A stretch of DNA of 32,258 nt from Bradyrhizobium macuxiense (GTDB taxonomy: Bacteria > Pseudomonadota > Alphaproteobacteria > Rhizobiales > Xanthobacteraceae), in assembly GCF_001542415.1 (NCBI RefSeq), contig NZ_LNCU01000081.1, positions 51,691 through 83,948 on the forward strand, written 5' to 3'. Position numbers and translations under genes: made by a program. Shown in pieces: positions 24,506 through 32,258 of this stretch; within the stretch, counting starts at the first letter, position 1; each line of letters opens with the position of its first letter. The notes beneath the pieces were generated by a model. The model saw only the letters and a program-made list of their open reading frames with translations, ran no database searches and was not told the DNA's origin.

Positions 24506-25519
24506 TCAGCTCAGCCGGTGCAACGTCGCCTTCGGGCTCTCGCCGAACTTGGCGCGATAGGCGCTCGCCATCCGGCTCAGATGGGTGAAGCCGAGGTCGA
24601 AGGCGATATCGACAATGCGCTCGCCGGGCCGGGCCGTCTTCAGGCGTGCGTTGAGCTGGGCGAGGCGGATGTCGAGCAGCATGTCGCTTACCGTGGTGCC
24701 GAAGTGGCGGCGGAAGCCGAGCTGCAGCGCGCGGATGCCGGTGCCGGCGACATCGGCGAGCTCGGCGAGATCCAGCGGCTCGGTCGCCCGTGTCTCCAGA
24801 TAGGCCCGGGCCCGCTTCAGCGGAGCCGGCTGGGTCTCGGCGCGGCCGCTGAAGACGTCGATGGCCGAGCTGAGGCTGTTGCGCTGGTCGTTGAGCAGGG
24901 CATTGAGCAACGCCCCGCGCCATTCGGCCGACGCGATCGCGGACAGCGACTTGTGCGGCCCGAGCTGCTCAGCCAGCGCGACGAGATGCTCGATCCTCGC
25001 CGCGAGCGCTTGGCCGAGCGATCCGGAAAGATCGACTGCCGGATTGAATTCGATCGGGCGCACGGCCACACCGCCGAGCGCCGCGGCGCGATGCTCGACC
25101 AGCTTGCGGTCGAGCAGCAGGATCAGCTGGGCGCAGTCGCCGCGCCACGTCATTGCGGTCGGGATGGTCGGAGACAGCAGCGATGCGCAGTGGCGCGGTC
25201 CGGTCATCACCTCGCAGGCTGCGGTGCGCACCGACGCCGAGCCGTGCAGCGGCACCTGCAGCAGGAAGAAGCGATCAAGGCAGCCGGGATTGATTGCGAC
25301 CGATCCGCCGTAAGCGACATAGTTGAAGGAGAACCCGTCAAAGCTCGCGCAATTGTGGAGCGCGAAAAAATCTCCTCCGGAGTGATCGACCGGCGTCAGG
25401 TCGTGCGGGCAGAAGATGCGGCCGATCGCCTCGGCAGCATCGTCGACGCGCGCCGTCGCAACGCGCGCGAAATCCTTCAGCCTTTCCGTTGCCGAAACCT
25501 CGTTGCTCGCTGCAATCAC
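24506..25519 (-). CDS. AraC-family transcriptional regulator
   Basis: A 337-residue regulator from a GTG at 25519. The N-terminal ~220 residues match the AraC-binding-like ligand domain (FCPHDLTPVDHSGGDFFALH ... FFLLQVPLHGSASVRT). The C-terminal double helix-turn-helix is clear: DLAELADVAGTGIRALQLGF, RRHFGTTVSDMLLDIRLAQL and the signature GERIVDIAFDLGFTHLSRMA. It is divergent from the cupin/monooxygenase/maleylacetate reductase cluster across a 246-bp gap, the usual place for a catabolic activator. It is followed on its own strand by the protease-like and LuxR-type genes. The inducer is unknown. Confidence 0.9.
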   Translation of the reverse strand: MIAASNEVSATERLKDFARVATARVDDAAEAIGRIFCPHDLTPVDHSGGDFFALHNCASFDGFSFNYVAYGGSVAINPGCLDRFFLLQVPLHGSASVRTAACEVMTGPRHCASLLSPTIPTAMTWRGDCAQLILLLDRKLVEHRAAALGGVAVRPIEFNPAVDLSGSLGQALAARIEHLVALAEQLGPHKSLSAIASAEWRGALLNALLNDQRNSLSSAIDVFSGRAETQPAPLKRARAYLETRATEPLDLAELADVAGTGIRALQLGFRRHFGTTVSDMLLDIRLAQLNARLKTARPGERIVDIAFDLGFTHLSRMASAYRAKFGESPKATLHRLS

Positions 25520-25765
25520 GCCAGCCGTCCGAAGTTGTTTGAGGTCTAAAATATCGTCAGCCTAATGCATCTGCCGGCAAAGGGGAACGCAATTCCATCG
25601 GCAATCTGCCCGATCGTTGCGCAGGCAGGCGAGGCGCCGACGCTGATCGCTTCCGCATTGCAGCATGATCCTGCCGGATGTGGGATTCGTTTATCGGCTA
25701 GACAGCCCCGCGGGCTGGCGACAGGCTCCGTGTCCGCAATGCGCACCAAAACTGGAGAGGCTGAC
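25520..25765. promoter_or_regulatory. Divergent intergenic region between AraC regulator and cupin gene
   Basis: 246 bases separate the two starts. The stretch 25530-25560 (AGTTGTTTGAGGTCTAAAAT) is AT-rich relative to its surroundings and is a candidate promoter region for both directions. I could not settle -35/-10 boxes or AraC half-sites. GGAGAGG before 25766 is the cupin ribosome-binding site. Confidence 0.4.
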
Positions 25766-26215
25766 ATGGGCACGCTCGAGAAAGGCATTACCCGAGAGGG
25801 CACCGGCTACGGCGGCAAGACCTGGAATATCCTTGGTCAGGTCTACTACCCGAAAGCGGTCACCGACTCGACCTTCGCATTCGAAACCAACAGTGAGCCC
25901 GGCCAGTTCGTGCCGGTGCACATTCACCCGACCCAGGACGAGTTCATCCTGGTGCAGGAAGGCGTGCTCGACCTCAAGCTCGACGGGGTCTGGGTGCAGG
26001 CCAAGGCCGGCGATCTCGTGCGCATGCCGCGCGGTATCCCGCACGGCTATTTCAACAAATCGGACAAGCCGGCGCGGGCGCTGTTCTGGGTGTCGCCGAT
26101 GCAGAAGCTCGAGGCGCTGTTCGACAAGCTGCACAATCTGCAGGACCCCGCCGAAGTGGTGCGCGTCTCCGCCGAGCACGAGGTGGATTTCCTGCCACCC
26201 GAAGCCAACGACTAG
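25766..26215 (+). CDS. Cupin-domain protein
   Basis: A 149-residue single-domain cupin from the ATG at 25766 (GGAGAGG at six bases). Motif 1 is visible as PVHIHPTQDEFILVQEG (His, His, Glu ligands) and motif 2 as PRGIPHGYFN with the last His, so a divalent metal site is likely. Single-domain cupins of this sort act as dioxygenases, isomerases or small sensors. The reaction here is not known. It is the first gene of a plus-strand set with a flavin monooxygenase (116 bases on) and a maleylacetate reductase, opposite an AraC regulator, so a step in ring oxidation or cleavage is plausible. The C-terminal SAEHEVDFLPPEAND is unremarkable. Confidence 0.85.
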   Translation: MGTLEKGITREGTGYGGKTWNILGQVYYPKAVTDSTFAFETNSEPGQFVPVHIHPTQDEFILVQEGVLDLKLDGVWVQAKAGDLVRMPRGIPHGYFNKSDKPARALFWVSPMQKLEALFDKLHNLQDPAEVVRVSAEHEVDFLPPEAND

Positions 26216-26331
26216 GCCGGCAGCCAAAAACATTGCGTACGCGACGCGACAATCGCCGGGGCGGGCTCCGGCGATGACGGGGATGCCTGCGCGTAAGGAA
26301 TGGATCTGTTCACTCATCTAGGAGCGGTTTC

Positions 26332-27825
26332 ATGGTCAAGCAGAAGCATGTGTGCGTCATCGGCGCCGGCATATCCGGGCTCGCGGCCGGCAAGGCCTTC
26401 GCCACGCGCGGCCACAAGGTGACGATCATCGAGCGCAGCGGCGATCTCGGCGGCGTCTGGGAGCCGGCGCGCTCCTATCCCGATGTCCAGACCCAGAGCC
26501 CGAAGGAGCTCTATCGCTACACCGACAAGGCGATGCCGGAGGCCTATCCGGAATGGCCGAAGGGCCCGCAGGTCCACGCCTATCTCAGTGAATATGCCCG
26601 CAGCCACGGGCTCAATGACGCGATGCGGTTCAACACCAAGGTCGAGGCCATGAACCGTCGCCCCGACGGCAAACCAGGCTGGAGGCTCGAGCTGCGCTCG
26701 ACCGACGGCGCCGCCGGCCATGAGGATTTCGACTTTGTCGCGGTCTGCACCGGGCAGTTCAACGAGCCTCAGACGCTGCCGTTGCCGGGCGAAGACGGCT
26801 TCAAGGCGCAGGGCGGCCAGATCCTGCATTCGTCGCAATACGGCGATCCCACGCTCGCCAAGGGGCGCAAGGTGGTCGTGCTCGGCGGCTCGAAATCGGC
26901 GACCGACCTCGCTGTCAACGCGGTCAACTCCGGCGCCAGCGAGGTGACGATCGTGTTTCGCGAGCCGGTCTGGCGGATTCCCTACTTCGTGGGCGGGCTC
27001 GTGAACTTCAAGCGCATCCTCTACATCCGCGCGCAGGAGGAGATGTTCCGTAGCTGGGGCATCGGCCCGATGTCGCGCCTGGCGCACGCGGTCGCCAAGC
27101 CGTTGGTCTGGGCGAACTGGCGCGGGCTGGAGAGCATGCTGAAGATGCAGCTCAAGCTCAAGCGGTGCAACATGGTGCCGAAGGAACGGATCGAAGACGG
27201 CGTCAACTGCTCGGTGCCGATCGCAACCCCCGGCTTCTATCCGATGGTTGCTGACGGCCGCATCAAGGCGGTGCGCGGCACGTTCGATCATTATGACGGT
27301 AAGACCATCGTGATGAGCGGCGGCCAGCGCGTCGCCGCGGATGTGGCGGCGCTCGCGATCGGCTACAAGCTCGGCGTGCCGTTCCTGCCGCAAGAGTATC
27401 AAGCGAAGCTGGTCGAACCTGACGGGCAGTACCGGCTGTATCGCCTGATCGCCAATCCTGACCTGCCCGACATGGGCTTCGTCGGGTTCAACTCGAGCTT
27501 CTGCACCGTGTTGTGTGCGGATCTGGCCGCGAATTGGCTGGTGCGCTACGCCGACGGCCAGCTGGCACGTCAGCCGAGCGCGACCGAGATGCACGACAAC
27601 ATCGCGATGATGCTGAACTTCAGGCGCGTCGAGCGGCCGGCGGCCGGCGTCTATGGCGGGCTGTGCGTGGCGCCCTACCATTTCAAGCATTTCGACGAAC
27701 TGCTGGTCGACATCGGCACCACCAAACGGCGCCGCAACCCGCTCGTCGAGAAATTCACGCCACCCGACGCGGACGCCTATGCACGTTTCCTGGCGACCGC
27801 GCCTGATTACAAGGCGGTGGCTTGA
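26332..27825 (+). CDS. Flavin-containing monooxygenase (FMO/Baeyer-Villiger-like)
   Basis: A 497-residue flavoprotein. The FAD site is at the start, VCVIGAGISGLAAGKAF (GxGxxG at 11-16), with IIERSGDLGGVW following as in FMO and Baeyer-Villiger enzymes. VHAYLSEYARSHGL and VAVCTGQFNEPQ precede a second Rossmann motif, KVVVLGGSKSATDLA (~182-195), that binds NADPH. The usual F-x-G-x-x-x-H-x-x-x-(Y/W) fingerprint is altered to GQILHSSQY, so the exact subclass is uncertain. Such enzymes insert oxygen into heteroatoms or ketones. Lying between a cupin and a maleylacetate reductase under an AraC regulator, it probably oxygenates a catabolic intermediate. AGGAGC lies eight bases before the ATG. The substrate is not known. 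Confidence 0.87.
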   Translation: MVKQKHVCVIGAGISGLAAGKAFATRGHKVTIIERSGDLGGVWEPARSYPDVQTQSPKELYRYTDKAMPEAYPEWPKGPQVHAYLSEYARSHGLNDAMRFNTKVEAMNRRPDGKPGWRLELRSTDGAAGHEDFDFVAVCTGQFNEPQTLPLPGEDGFKAQGGQILHSSQYGDPTLAKGRKVVVLGGSKSATDLAVNAVNSGASEVTIVFREPVWRIPYFVGGLVNFKRILYIRAQEEMFRSWGIGPMSRLAHAVAKPLVWANWRGLESMLKMQLKLKRCNMVPKERIEDGVNCSVPIATPGFYPMVADGRIKAVRGTFDHYDGKTIVMSGGQRVAADVAALAIGYKLGVPFLPQEYQAKLVEPDGQYRLYRLIANPDLPDMGFVGFNSSFCTVLCADLAANWLVRYADGQLARQPSATEMHDNIAMMLNFRRVERPAAGVYGGLCVAPYHFKHFDELLVDIGTTKRRRNPLVEKFTPPDADAYARFLATAPDYKAVA

Positions 27826-27913
27826 GAACGTCGCGGTTGACTGGATCGGGAAGGTGGTTGAAACACCCCTGCTGTGCGGCGGTAGCACGCCGGAGGCCAG
27901 CGAGGGCAGCAGC

Positions 27914-28981
27914 ATGTCGCAATCCTTCACCTATCAGGTCAGCCCGATGCGGGTGGTGTTCGGTGTCGGCACCATCGCTGATCTGGCGGACGAGCTTGAG
28001 CGTCTCAACATCACGCGAGCGCTGGTGCTGGCGAGCCGGCGGCAACATGCGGAACTCGGCGATCTCGCGGCGTTGACTGGTGGCCGCATGGCCGGGCTGT
28101 TCGAGGGCGCCGTGGTGCACACGCCCGTCGCAGTGACCGAGCAGGCGATGCAGGTCGTGCGCGATCTGAAGCCCGACGGCGTCGTCGCGATCGGGGCGGG
28201 CGCCGCAACCGGCCTCAGCAAGGCGATCGCGCTGCGCACCGATTTGCCGCAACTGATCCTGCCGACCAGCTATGCCGGTTCGGAGATGACGCCGGTGCTC
28301 GGCGAAACCGTCGACGGCGTCAAGACCACGCAATCATCGCCGAAGATCCTGCCCGAGGCCGTGATCTATGACGTCAACCTGACCGTTTCGATGCCGGCCC
28401 AATTCTCCGCGATCTCCGGGCTGAACGCGATCGCCCACGCCGCCGAGGCGCTGTATGCGCGGGACGGCAACCCGATCACCTCGCTGATGGCGGAAGAGGC
28501 GATCGCAAAGCTGGCGTCGTCGCTGCCGGAGGTGATGGCGCGGCCACGCGATCTGGAGGTGCGTTCGGATGCGCTCTATGGCGCGTGGTTGTGTGCCGTC
28601 TGCCTTGGCACCGTCGGCATGGCGCTGCATCACAAGCTCTGCCACACGGTCGGCGCCTTGTTCGACCTGCCGCATGCCGAGACCCACGCCGTGCTGCTGC
28701 CGCACACCATCGCCTACAACACACCGGCCGCACCGGATGCGATCGGCCGTGCCGCGAAGGCACTGGGTGCACCTGATGCGGCCGATGGCCTGTTCGAGCT
28801 GTCGGCAAGGCTCGGTGCGCCGCGCTCGCTCGCCGAGATCGGCATGCCGGAAGACGGCATCGCAAGGGCCGCCGAACTCGCGACAAGGAATCCCTACTGG
28901 AATCCGCGGCCGATCGAGCAAGCCGGGATTTACGATCTGCTCAAGCGGGCATGGGCCGGCGCACGGCCCCAGGCCGGATAG
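27914..28981 (+). CDS. Maleylacetate reductase (iron-containing alcohol dehydrogenase superfamily)
   Basis: A 355-residue enzyme from the ATG at 27914 (GAGGG seven bases upstream). It shows RVVFGVGTIADLADEL, GVVAIGAGAATGLSKAIAL for NAD(P) binding, LPTSYAGSEMTPVLG, SGLNAIAHAAEALYA and GMALHHKLCHTVGALFDLPH followed by HAETHAVLLPH. The Asn in GLNAIAH, in place of a metal-binding Asp, is the form I associate with maleylacetate reductases rather than true iron alcohol dehydrogenases. These reduce maleylacetate to 3-oxoadipate after cleavage of hydroxyquinol or chlorinated catechols. It follows the monooxygenase by 88 bases on the same strand and marks the cluster as an aromatic or cyclic degradation route. 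No hydroxyquinol dioxygenase is nearby. Confidence 0.9.
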   Translation: MSQSFTYQVSPMRVVFGVGTIADLADELERLNITRALVLASRRQHAELGDLAALTGGRMAGLFEGAVVHTPVAVTEQAMQVVRDLKPDGVVAIGAGAATGLSKAIALRTDLPQLILPTSYAGSEMTPVLGETVDGVKTTQSSPKILPEAVIYDVNLTVSMPAQFSAISGLNAIAHAAEALYARDGNPITSLMAEEAIAKLASSLPEVMARPRDLEVRSDALYGAWLCAVCLGTVGMALHHKLCHTVGALFDLPHAETHAVLLPHTIAYNTPAAPDAIGRAAKALGAPDAADGLFELSARLGAPRSLAEIGMPEDGIARAAELATRNPYWNPRPIEQAGIYDLLKRAWAGARPQAG

Positions 28982-28992
28982 GGCATCCCGAG

Positions 28993-30447
28993 TCACACTC
29001 CGATCGCGTTGCGTGCGATCACGTCGCGATAGAATGCCGCGCTCAGCTTCGGCACACGGGCCTGGGTTTCGAAGTCGACCCGGTAGAGGCCGAAGCGCTT
29101 CTCGTAGCCGAAGATCCATTCGAAATTGTCCATCAGGCTCCACAGGAAGTAGCCGTGGACCGGGGCGCCATCGGCGGTCGCGCGTTGCAGCTGGGTGAGA
29201 TAGTTGCGCAGGTACATGATGCGGTCGAGATCGTAGATCTGGCCGTCCGGATGGACCTTGTCCTCGCCAGACGTTCCGTTCTCGCTGATATAGATGCTCT
29301 TGATGTTCCAGATCTTGGCGGCAATCCGCGGCGCCCAGTAGATCACCTCAGGCGCGATCCGCAGCCATTCCGAGTTCATGTGTGGGAACGACGCGGGCAT
29401 CGGCAGCGGCTTCCAGCCCGGCGCGTGGTCGGTCGCGAGGACATAGGCATGCGGAGCGTAGATGTTCAATCCGACGAAATCGTTCGGCTGCGAAATGATC
29501 GTCAGTTCGTCTGCGGTGAACTTTGGCGCGTCCGCGCCGGCATACTGCAGGAAGCCCTCGGTGTACTTGCCTTCGAGGACGACGCCGAGAAAACCCGCAT
29601 TGAGTTCGCGCGTGGCCATCTCGGTCGCGCGGATATTCGCCGGCGTGTTGATCGCGGGCACGCAGGCCGTGATGTTCTCGGCAGGACCCACCCGCGTCCC
29701 CGCACGCCCCTTGGCGCGGATCGCCTGGACCGCGAGCCCATGCGCCAGGGCGACGTGGTGGCGCGCCTGGTTCACTTCCGCCGGCGGCAGCTTCAACCCG
29801 GGCGCGTCGACGCCGAGAGCGTAGCCGAAGGGGAGGAAACGCCCGACCTCGTTGAGGGTGAAGATGTTCTTCACGCGGTCGGTCACCCGCTGTGCGACAT
29901 AGCCGGCATAGTCGCCGAATGCCTTCGAGGTGTCGCTGGAGCGCCAGCCGCCGACGCGATCCTGCAGTGCCTGCGGCAGGTCCCAGTGATAGAGCGTGGC
30001 GTAAGGCTCAATGCCGTTGGCCAGCAGGTCGTCGATCAGACGGTTGTAGAAGTCGAGGCCCTTCGGGTTCGGCGCGCCGGTGCCGTCCGGAAACACGCGC
30101 GGCCAGGCGATCGAGAAGCGATAGGCCTTTGCGCCGAGGTCCCTGATGAGGCGGACATCCTCCTTGTAGCGGTGATAGTGATCATTGGCGCGATCGCCGG
30201 TCGTGCCGTCCTCGATCTTGCCTGATGTGTGTGTGAACGTGTCCCAGATCGAGCGGCCGCGGCCGTCCTCGGTGACGGCGCCCTCGATTTGGTAGGCCGA
30301 CGTCGCGGTGCCCCAGATGAAACCGGCGGGAAAATTCGCACCGTCCGGCCGCGGCAGGCCCTTCGCCGCCTGGGCGGGGGCCGACAGGCCGAGCGCCGAG
30401 AGACCTGCAAGGGCTCCAAACTCCCGGCGCGAGAATTTACCGAACAT
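28993..30447 (-). CDS. Family 1 glycoside hydrolase (beta-glucosidase type), Tat-exported
   Basis: From the ATG at 30447 (GGGAGC seven bases upstream) a 484-residue protein. MFGKFSRREFGALAGLSALG is a twin-arginine signal (S-R-R-E-F), with cleavage near APAQA. The GH1 domain opens FPAGFIWGTATSAYQIEGAV and has YRFSIAWPRVFP, YHWDLPQALQD, the acid/base region FTLNEVGRF and the nucleophile region IYISENGTSGED, ending GYFLWSLMDNFEWIFGYEKR. GH1 enzymes release sugars from beta-glycosides with retention. The acid/base motif is TLNEV where TLNEP is usual. Export through Tat is unusual for the family and suggests periplasmic use of plant-type glycosides, which is inference. Confidence 0.9.
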   Translation of the reverse strand: MFGKFSRREFGALAGLSALGLSAPAQAAKGLPRPDGANFPAGFIWGTATSAYQIEGAVTEDGRGRSIWDTFTHTSGKIEDGTTGDRANDHYHRYKEDVRLIRDLGAKAYRFSIAWPRVFPDGTGAPNPKGLDFYNRLIDDLLANGIEPYATLYHWDLPQALQDRVGGWRSSDTSKAFGDYAGYVAQRVTDRVKNIFTLNEVGRFLPFGYALGVDAPGLKLPPAEVNQARHHVALAHGLAVQAIRAKGRAGTRVGPAENITACVPAINTPANIRATEMATRELNAGFLGVVLEGKYTEGFLQYAGADAPKFTADELTIISQPNDFVGLNIYAPHAYVLATDHAPGWKPLPMPASFPHMNSEWLRIAPEVIYWAPRIAAKIWNIKSIYISENGTSGEDKVHPDGQIYDLDRIMYLRNYLTQLQRATADGAPVHGYFLWSLMDNFEWIFGYEKRFGLYRVDFETQARVPKLSAAFYRDVIARNAIGV

Positions 30448-30745
30448 GACTGGCTCCCGTCGGGTTCTTGTCGATTTGGTGGTGTGCTCGGCCGACGCCG
30501 GGGAAAAGCCTCGATCGCCGGCTGCAGCAGGACGTGCGAGCACGTTAACCTCTCATCCTGCTGTCGGGCAACCAGCGCGCAAACGGCCGCCTGATAGCAA
30601 ATGCGTGTCAATAGATGCGAGCGGTTGCAGGGTCGAGGTCGCAGAGTTGTCAATATCATGGTGACATCTTCTCCTCTAAATTCCCCGCTAACTCCCGCCG
30701 AAAATGACGCCTGAACATTTTCCAGAGTTCTCATCGAGCCGCGCA

Positions 30746-32258
30746 ATGAACAAGCCTGCTAATCAACGCCGATGGGCGTTTCTGCGTCGTGTTGCCGCGG
30801 CGGCCATGATGCTGTCGGCGGCCGCTGCCGCGCATGCCGAACAGACATTTTCCTTCGACAGCACGCCAGGGAAGTTGCCCAAGACGGTGATCCCCGTGAG
30901 CTATGCAGTCGAGCTGACCCCCGACTTCACGAATCTTGCCTTGCCCGGCGTCGAGACCGTTGACATCGAGGTGCGCGAGCCGACCGCGCGGGTCACGTTG
31001 AACACGATCAGCACGACGTTCGGCGATGTGACTGTCGATGACGGCGCACAGCGCGCCGCGGTCACGACCGATGCGACCACGCAGACGGCGACGCTGACCT
31101 TTCCCCAGCCGCTCGCGGCGGGCCAGCACAGACTGCACATCGCGTTCGCTGCGCAGATCAACAAGTTCGGTTCCGGCCTGTTCTCGGTCGATTACCCGAC
31201 CCGGACCGGCATGAAGCGGATGATTTCAAGCAAGCTGGAGCCGGCGGACGCGCGGCGGATATTTCCGTGCTGGGACGAGCCAGCGTTCAAGGCGACCTTT
31301 GCGCTATCAGTCGTGATCCCGCGCAATCTGCTCGCGGTCGCCAATATGCCCGTTAGAAGTGAGGAGCCGGTCAACAACAATCTCAAGAAGGTTACTTTCG
31401 CGCCGACGCCGAAGATGTCGAGCTACCTCTTCTTGCTCACGGTGGGCGAGCTCGAGCGTATCACTGCGGACGCCGGCGGCGTCACCGTCGGCGTGGTGAC
31501 GACGGAAGATAAGACGGAGCAAGGGCGGTTCGCGCTCGACAGCGCGGTCAAGCTGCTCGCCTATTACAACGACTATTTCGGCGTGAAGTATCCGCTGCCC
31601 AAGCTCGACCTGATCGCGGTGCCCGGCGGGTTCGGCGGCGCGATGGAGAATTGGGGCGGCATCACCTTCTTCGAGAGCCGGCTATTGTTCGATCCCGCGA
31701 CCAATGCGGAGTCGGCACGGCGCGGCATTTTCGGCATCATCGCGCATGAAATGGCGCATATGTGGTTCGGTGACCTCGTCACCATGGCCTGGTGGGACAA
31801 TCTCTGGCTCAATGAAGGCTTCGCGAGCTGGATGGCGACCAAGGCCTCGGAGCATTTCTATCCGCAATGGCAGAACTGGCTGAACGGCTATGGCGCGAAG
31901 CAGTACGCCATGACGCTCGATGCGCGCCGCACCTCGCATCCGATCCAGCAGCCGATCGCCGATCACAGCGAGGCGGTCACGGCATTCGACGCCATCACCT
32001 ACAACAAGGGCCAGGCGCTGATCCGGATGCTCGAGAACTATCTCGGCGAGCAGGCGTTCCGCGACGGCATCCGCAAATACATGGCTGCGCATGCTTACGG
32101 CAACAGCACCACCGCCGACCTTTGGCAGGCGCTGGAAAGCGTCGCCGGCAAGAAGATCGCGGGCGTGGCCGCGTCCTTCACCGAACAGGACGGCGTGCCG
32201 CTCGTCGTGGCGGAGACCGTCTGCGATGGCGCCTCGCAGCACCTGACGCTGCGGCAGG
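30746..32258 (+). CDS. M1-family metallo-aminopeptidase, exported (3' end beyond the window)
   Basis: The frame starts at the ATG at 30746 (MNKPANQRRWAFLRRVAAAA) and stays open to the last base, giving 504 residues. A signal peptide with basic start and Ala-rich core ends near AAHA|E (~31). The catalytic domain carries the exopeptidase motif GAMEN (298-302), the zinc motif HEMAH (334-338) and the third ligand Glu357 in WLNEGFASWM, the standard HExxH-18-E of M1 enzymes. Later, ITYNKGQALIRMLENYLGEQ follows. Such enzymes remove N-terminal residues from peptides. The upstream ribosome-binding site is weak. It diverges from the GH1 gene across 298 bases in which I see no gene. M1 enzymes are generally ~850-900 residues, so about 400 are missing here. 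Confidence 0.92.
   Translation, partial: MNKPANQRRWAFLRRVAAAAMMLSAAAAAHAEQTFSFDSTPGKLPKTVIPVSYAVELTPDFTNLALPGVETVDIEVREPTARVTLNTISTTFGDVTVDDGAQRAAVTTDATTQTATLTFPQPLAAGQHRLHIAFAAQINKFGSGLFSVDYPTRTGMKRMISSKLEPADARRIFPCWDEPAFKATFALSVVIPRNLLAVANMPVRSEEPVNNNLKKVTFAPTPKMSSYLFLLTVGELERITADAGGVTVGVVTTEDKTEQGRFALDSAVKLLAYYNDYFGVKYPLPKLDLIAVPGGFGGAMENWGGITFFESRLLFDPATNAESARRGIFGIIAHEMAHMWFGDLVTMAWWDNLWLNEGFASWMATKASEHFYPQWQNWLNGYGAKQYAMTLDARRTSHPIQQPIADHSEAVTAFDAITYNKGQALIRMLENYLGEQAFRDGIRKYMAAHAYGNSTTADLWQALESVAGKKIAGVAASFTEQDGVPLVVAETVCDGASQHLTLRQ

Noticed and set aside
23189..25549. 786-codon plus-strand open frame opposite the AraC, protease-like and LuxR-type genes
   Set aside because: Runs antisense through three well-supported genes and has no recognisable motif.

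Overview
The window is about 65% GC over most of its length (estimated by eye). It reads as the chromosome of an alphaproteobacterium of the Bradyrhizobium/Rhodopseudomonas group. The main reasons are the style of the proteins, the paired HGG-motif and 219-residue genes often seen in that group, solitary branched-chain-amino-acid-type binding proteins, Tad pilin-like genes and a REP-like inverted repeat. The assignment rests on family recognition only, not on a database search.

Layout. 1-453 is the 3' part of a TetR regulator. 454-2200 is clearly richer in A+T than the rest. It holds, on the minus strand, a truncated vsr mismatch endonuclease gene and an unrecognised gene spread over three frames, probably a decaying acquired defence or repair locus. 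2299-3221 carries two overlapping minus-strand genes of unknown function. 3679-5967 holds three Tad/Flp-pilus-type membrane-anchored proteins (one TadG-like, two TadE-like). 6004-6792 is a minus-strand lytic transglycosylase. 7164-9488 is a cytosolic molybdopterin reductase of the BisC/TorA type. 9849-13218 holds an MHS-family transporter followed, after a hairpin, by a translationally coupled aldo/keto reductase and lactonase-type amidohydrolase.

13339-17677 is the most unusual stretch. A complete tex gene is followed by a solitary ABC-transporter binding-protein gene and then by a second, nearly identical copy of the last ~386 bp of tex. This is a direct duplication with a 1,952 bp period, and the second copy carries a 2 bp deletion. 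17767-20652 has a small exported protein (minus), a second solitary binding protein and a Gly/His-rich exported protein. 20781-22836 is a two-component system (OmpR-type regulator and HAMP-type kinase). 22986-23107 is a perfect 28 bp inverted-repeat element.

23159-25519 (minus) reads as AraC regulator, then a trypsin-fold/PDZ protein lacking two catalytic residues, then a small LuxR-type regulator overlapping it by 4 bases. Divergent from the AraC gene is a plus-strand cluster at 25766-28981: cupin, flavin monooxygenase and maleylacetate reductase. It looks like part of an aromatic or cyclic-compound breakdown route that ends at 3-oxoadipate. 28993-30447 (minus) is a Tat-exported family 1 glycosidase, and 30746 to the end is an exported M1 aminopeptidase that runs off the window.

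No tRNA, rRNA, CRISPR array, transposase or integrase was seen.
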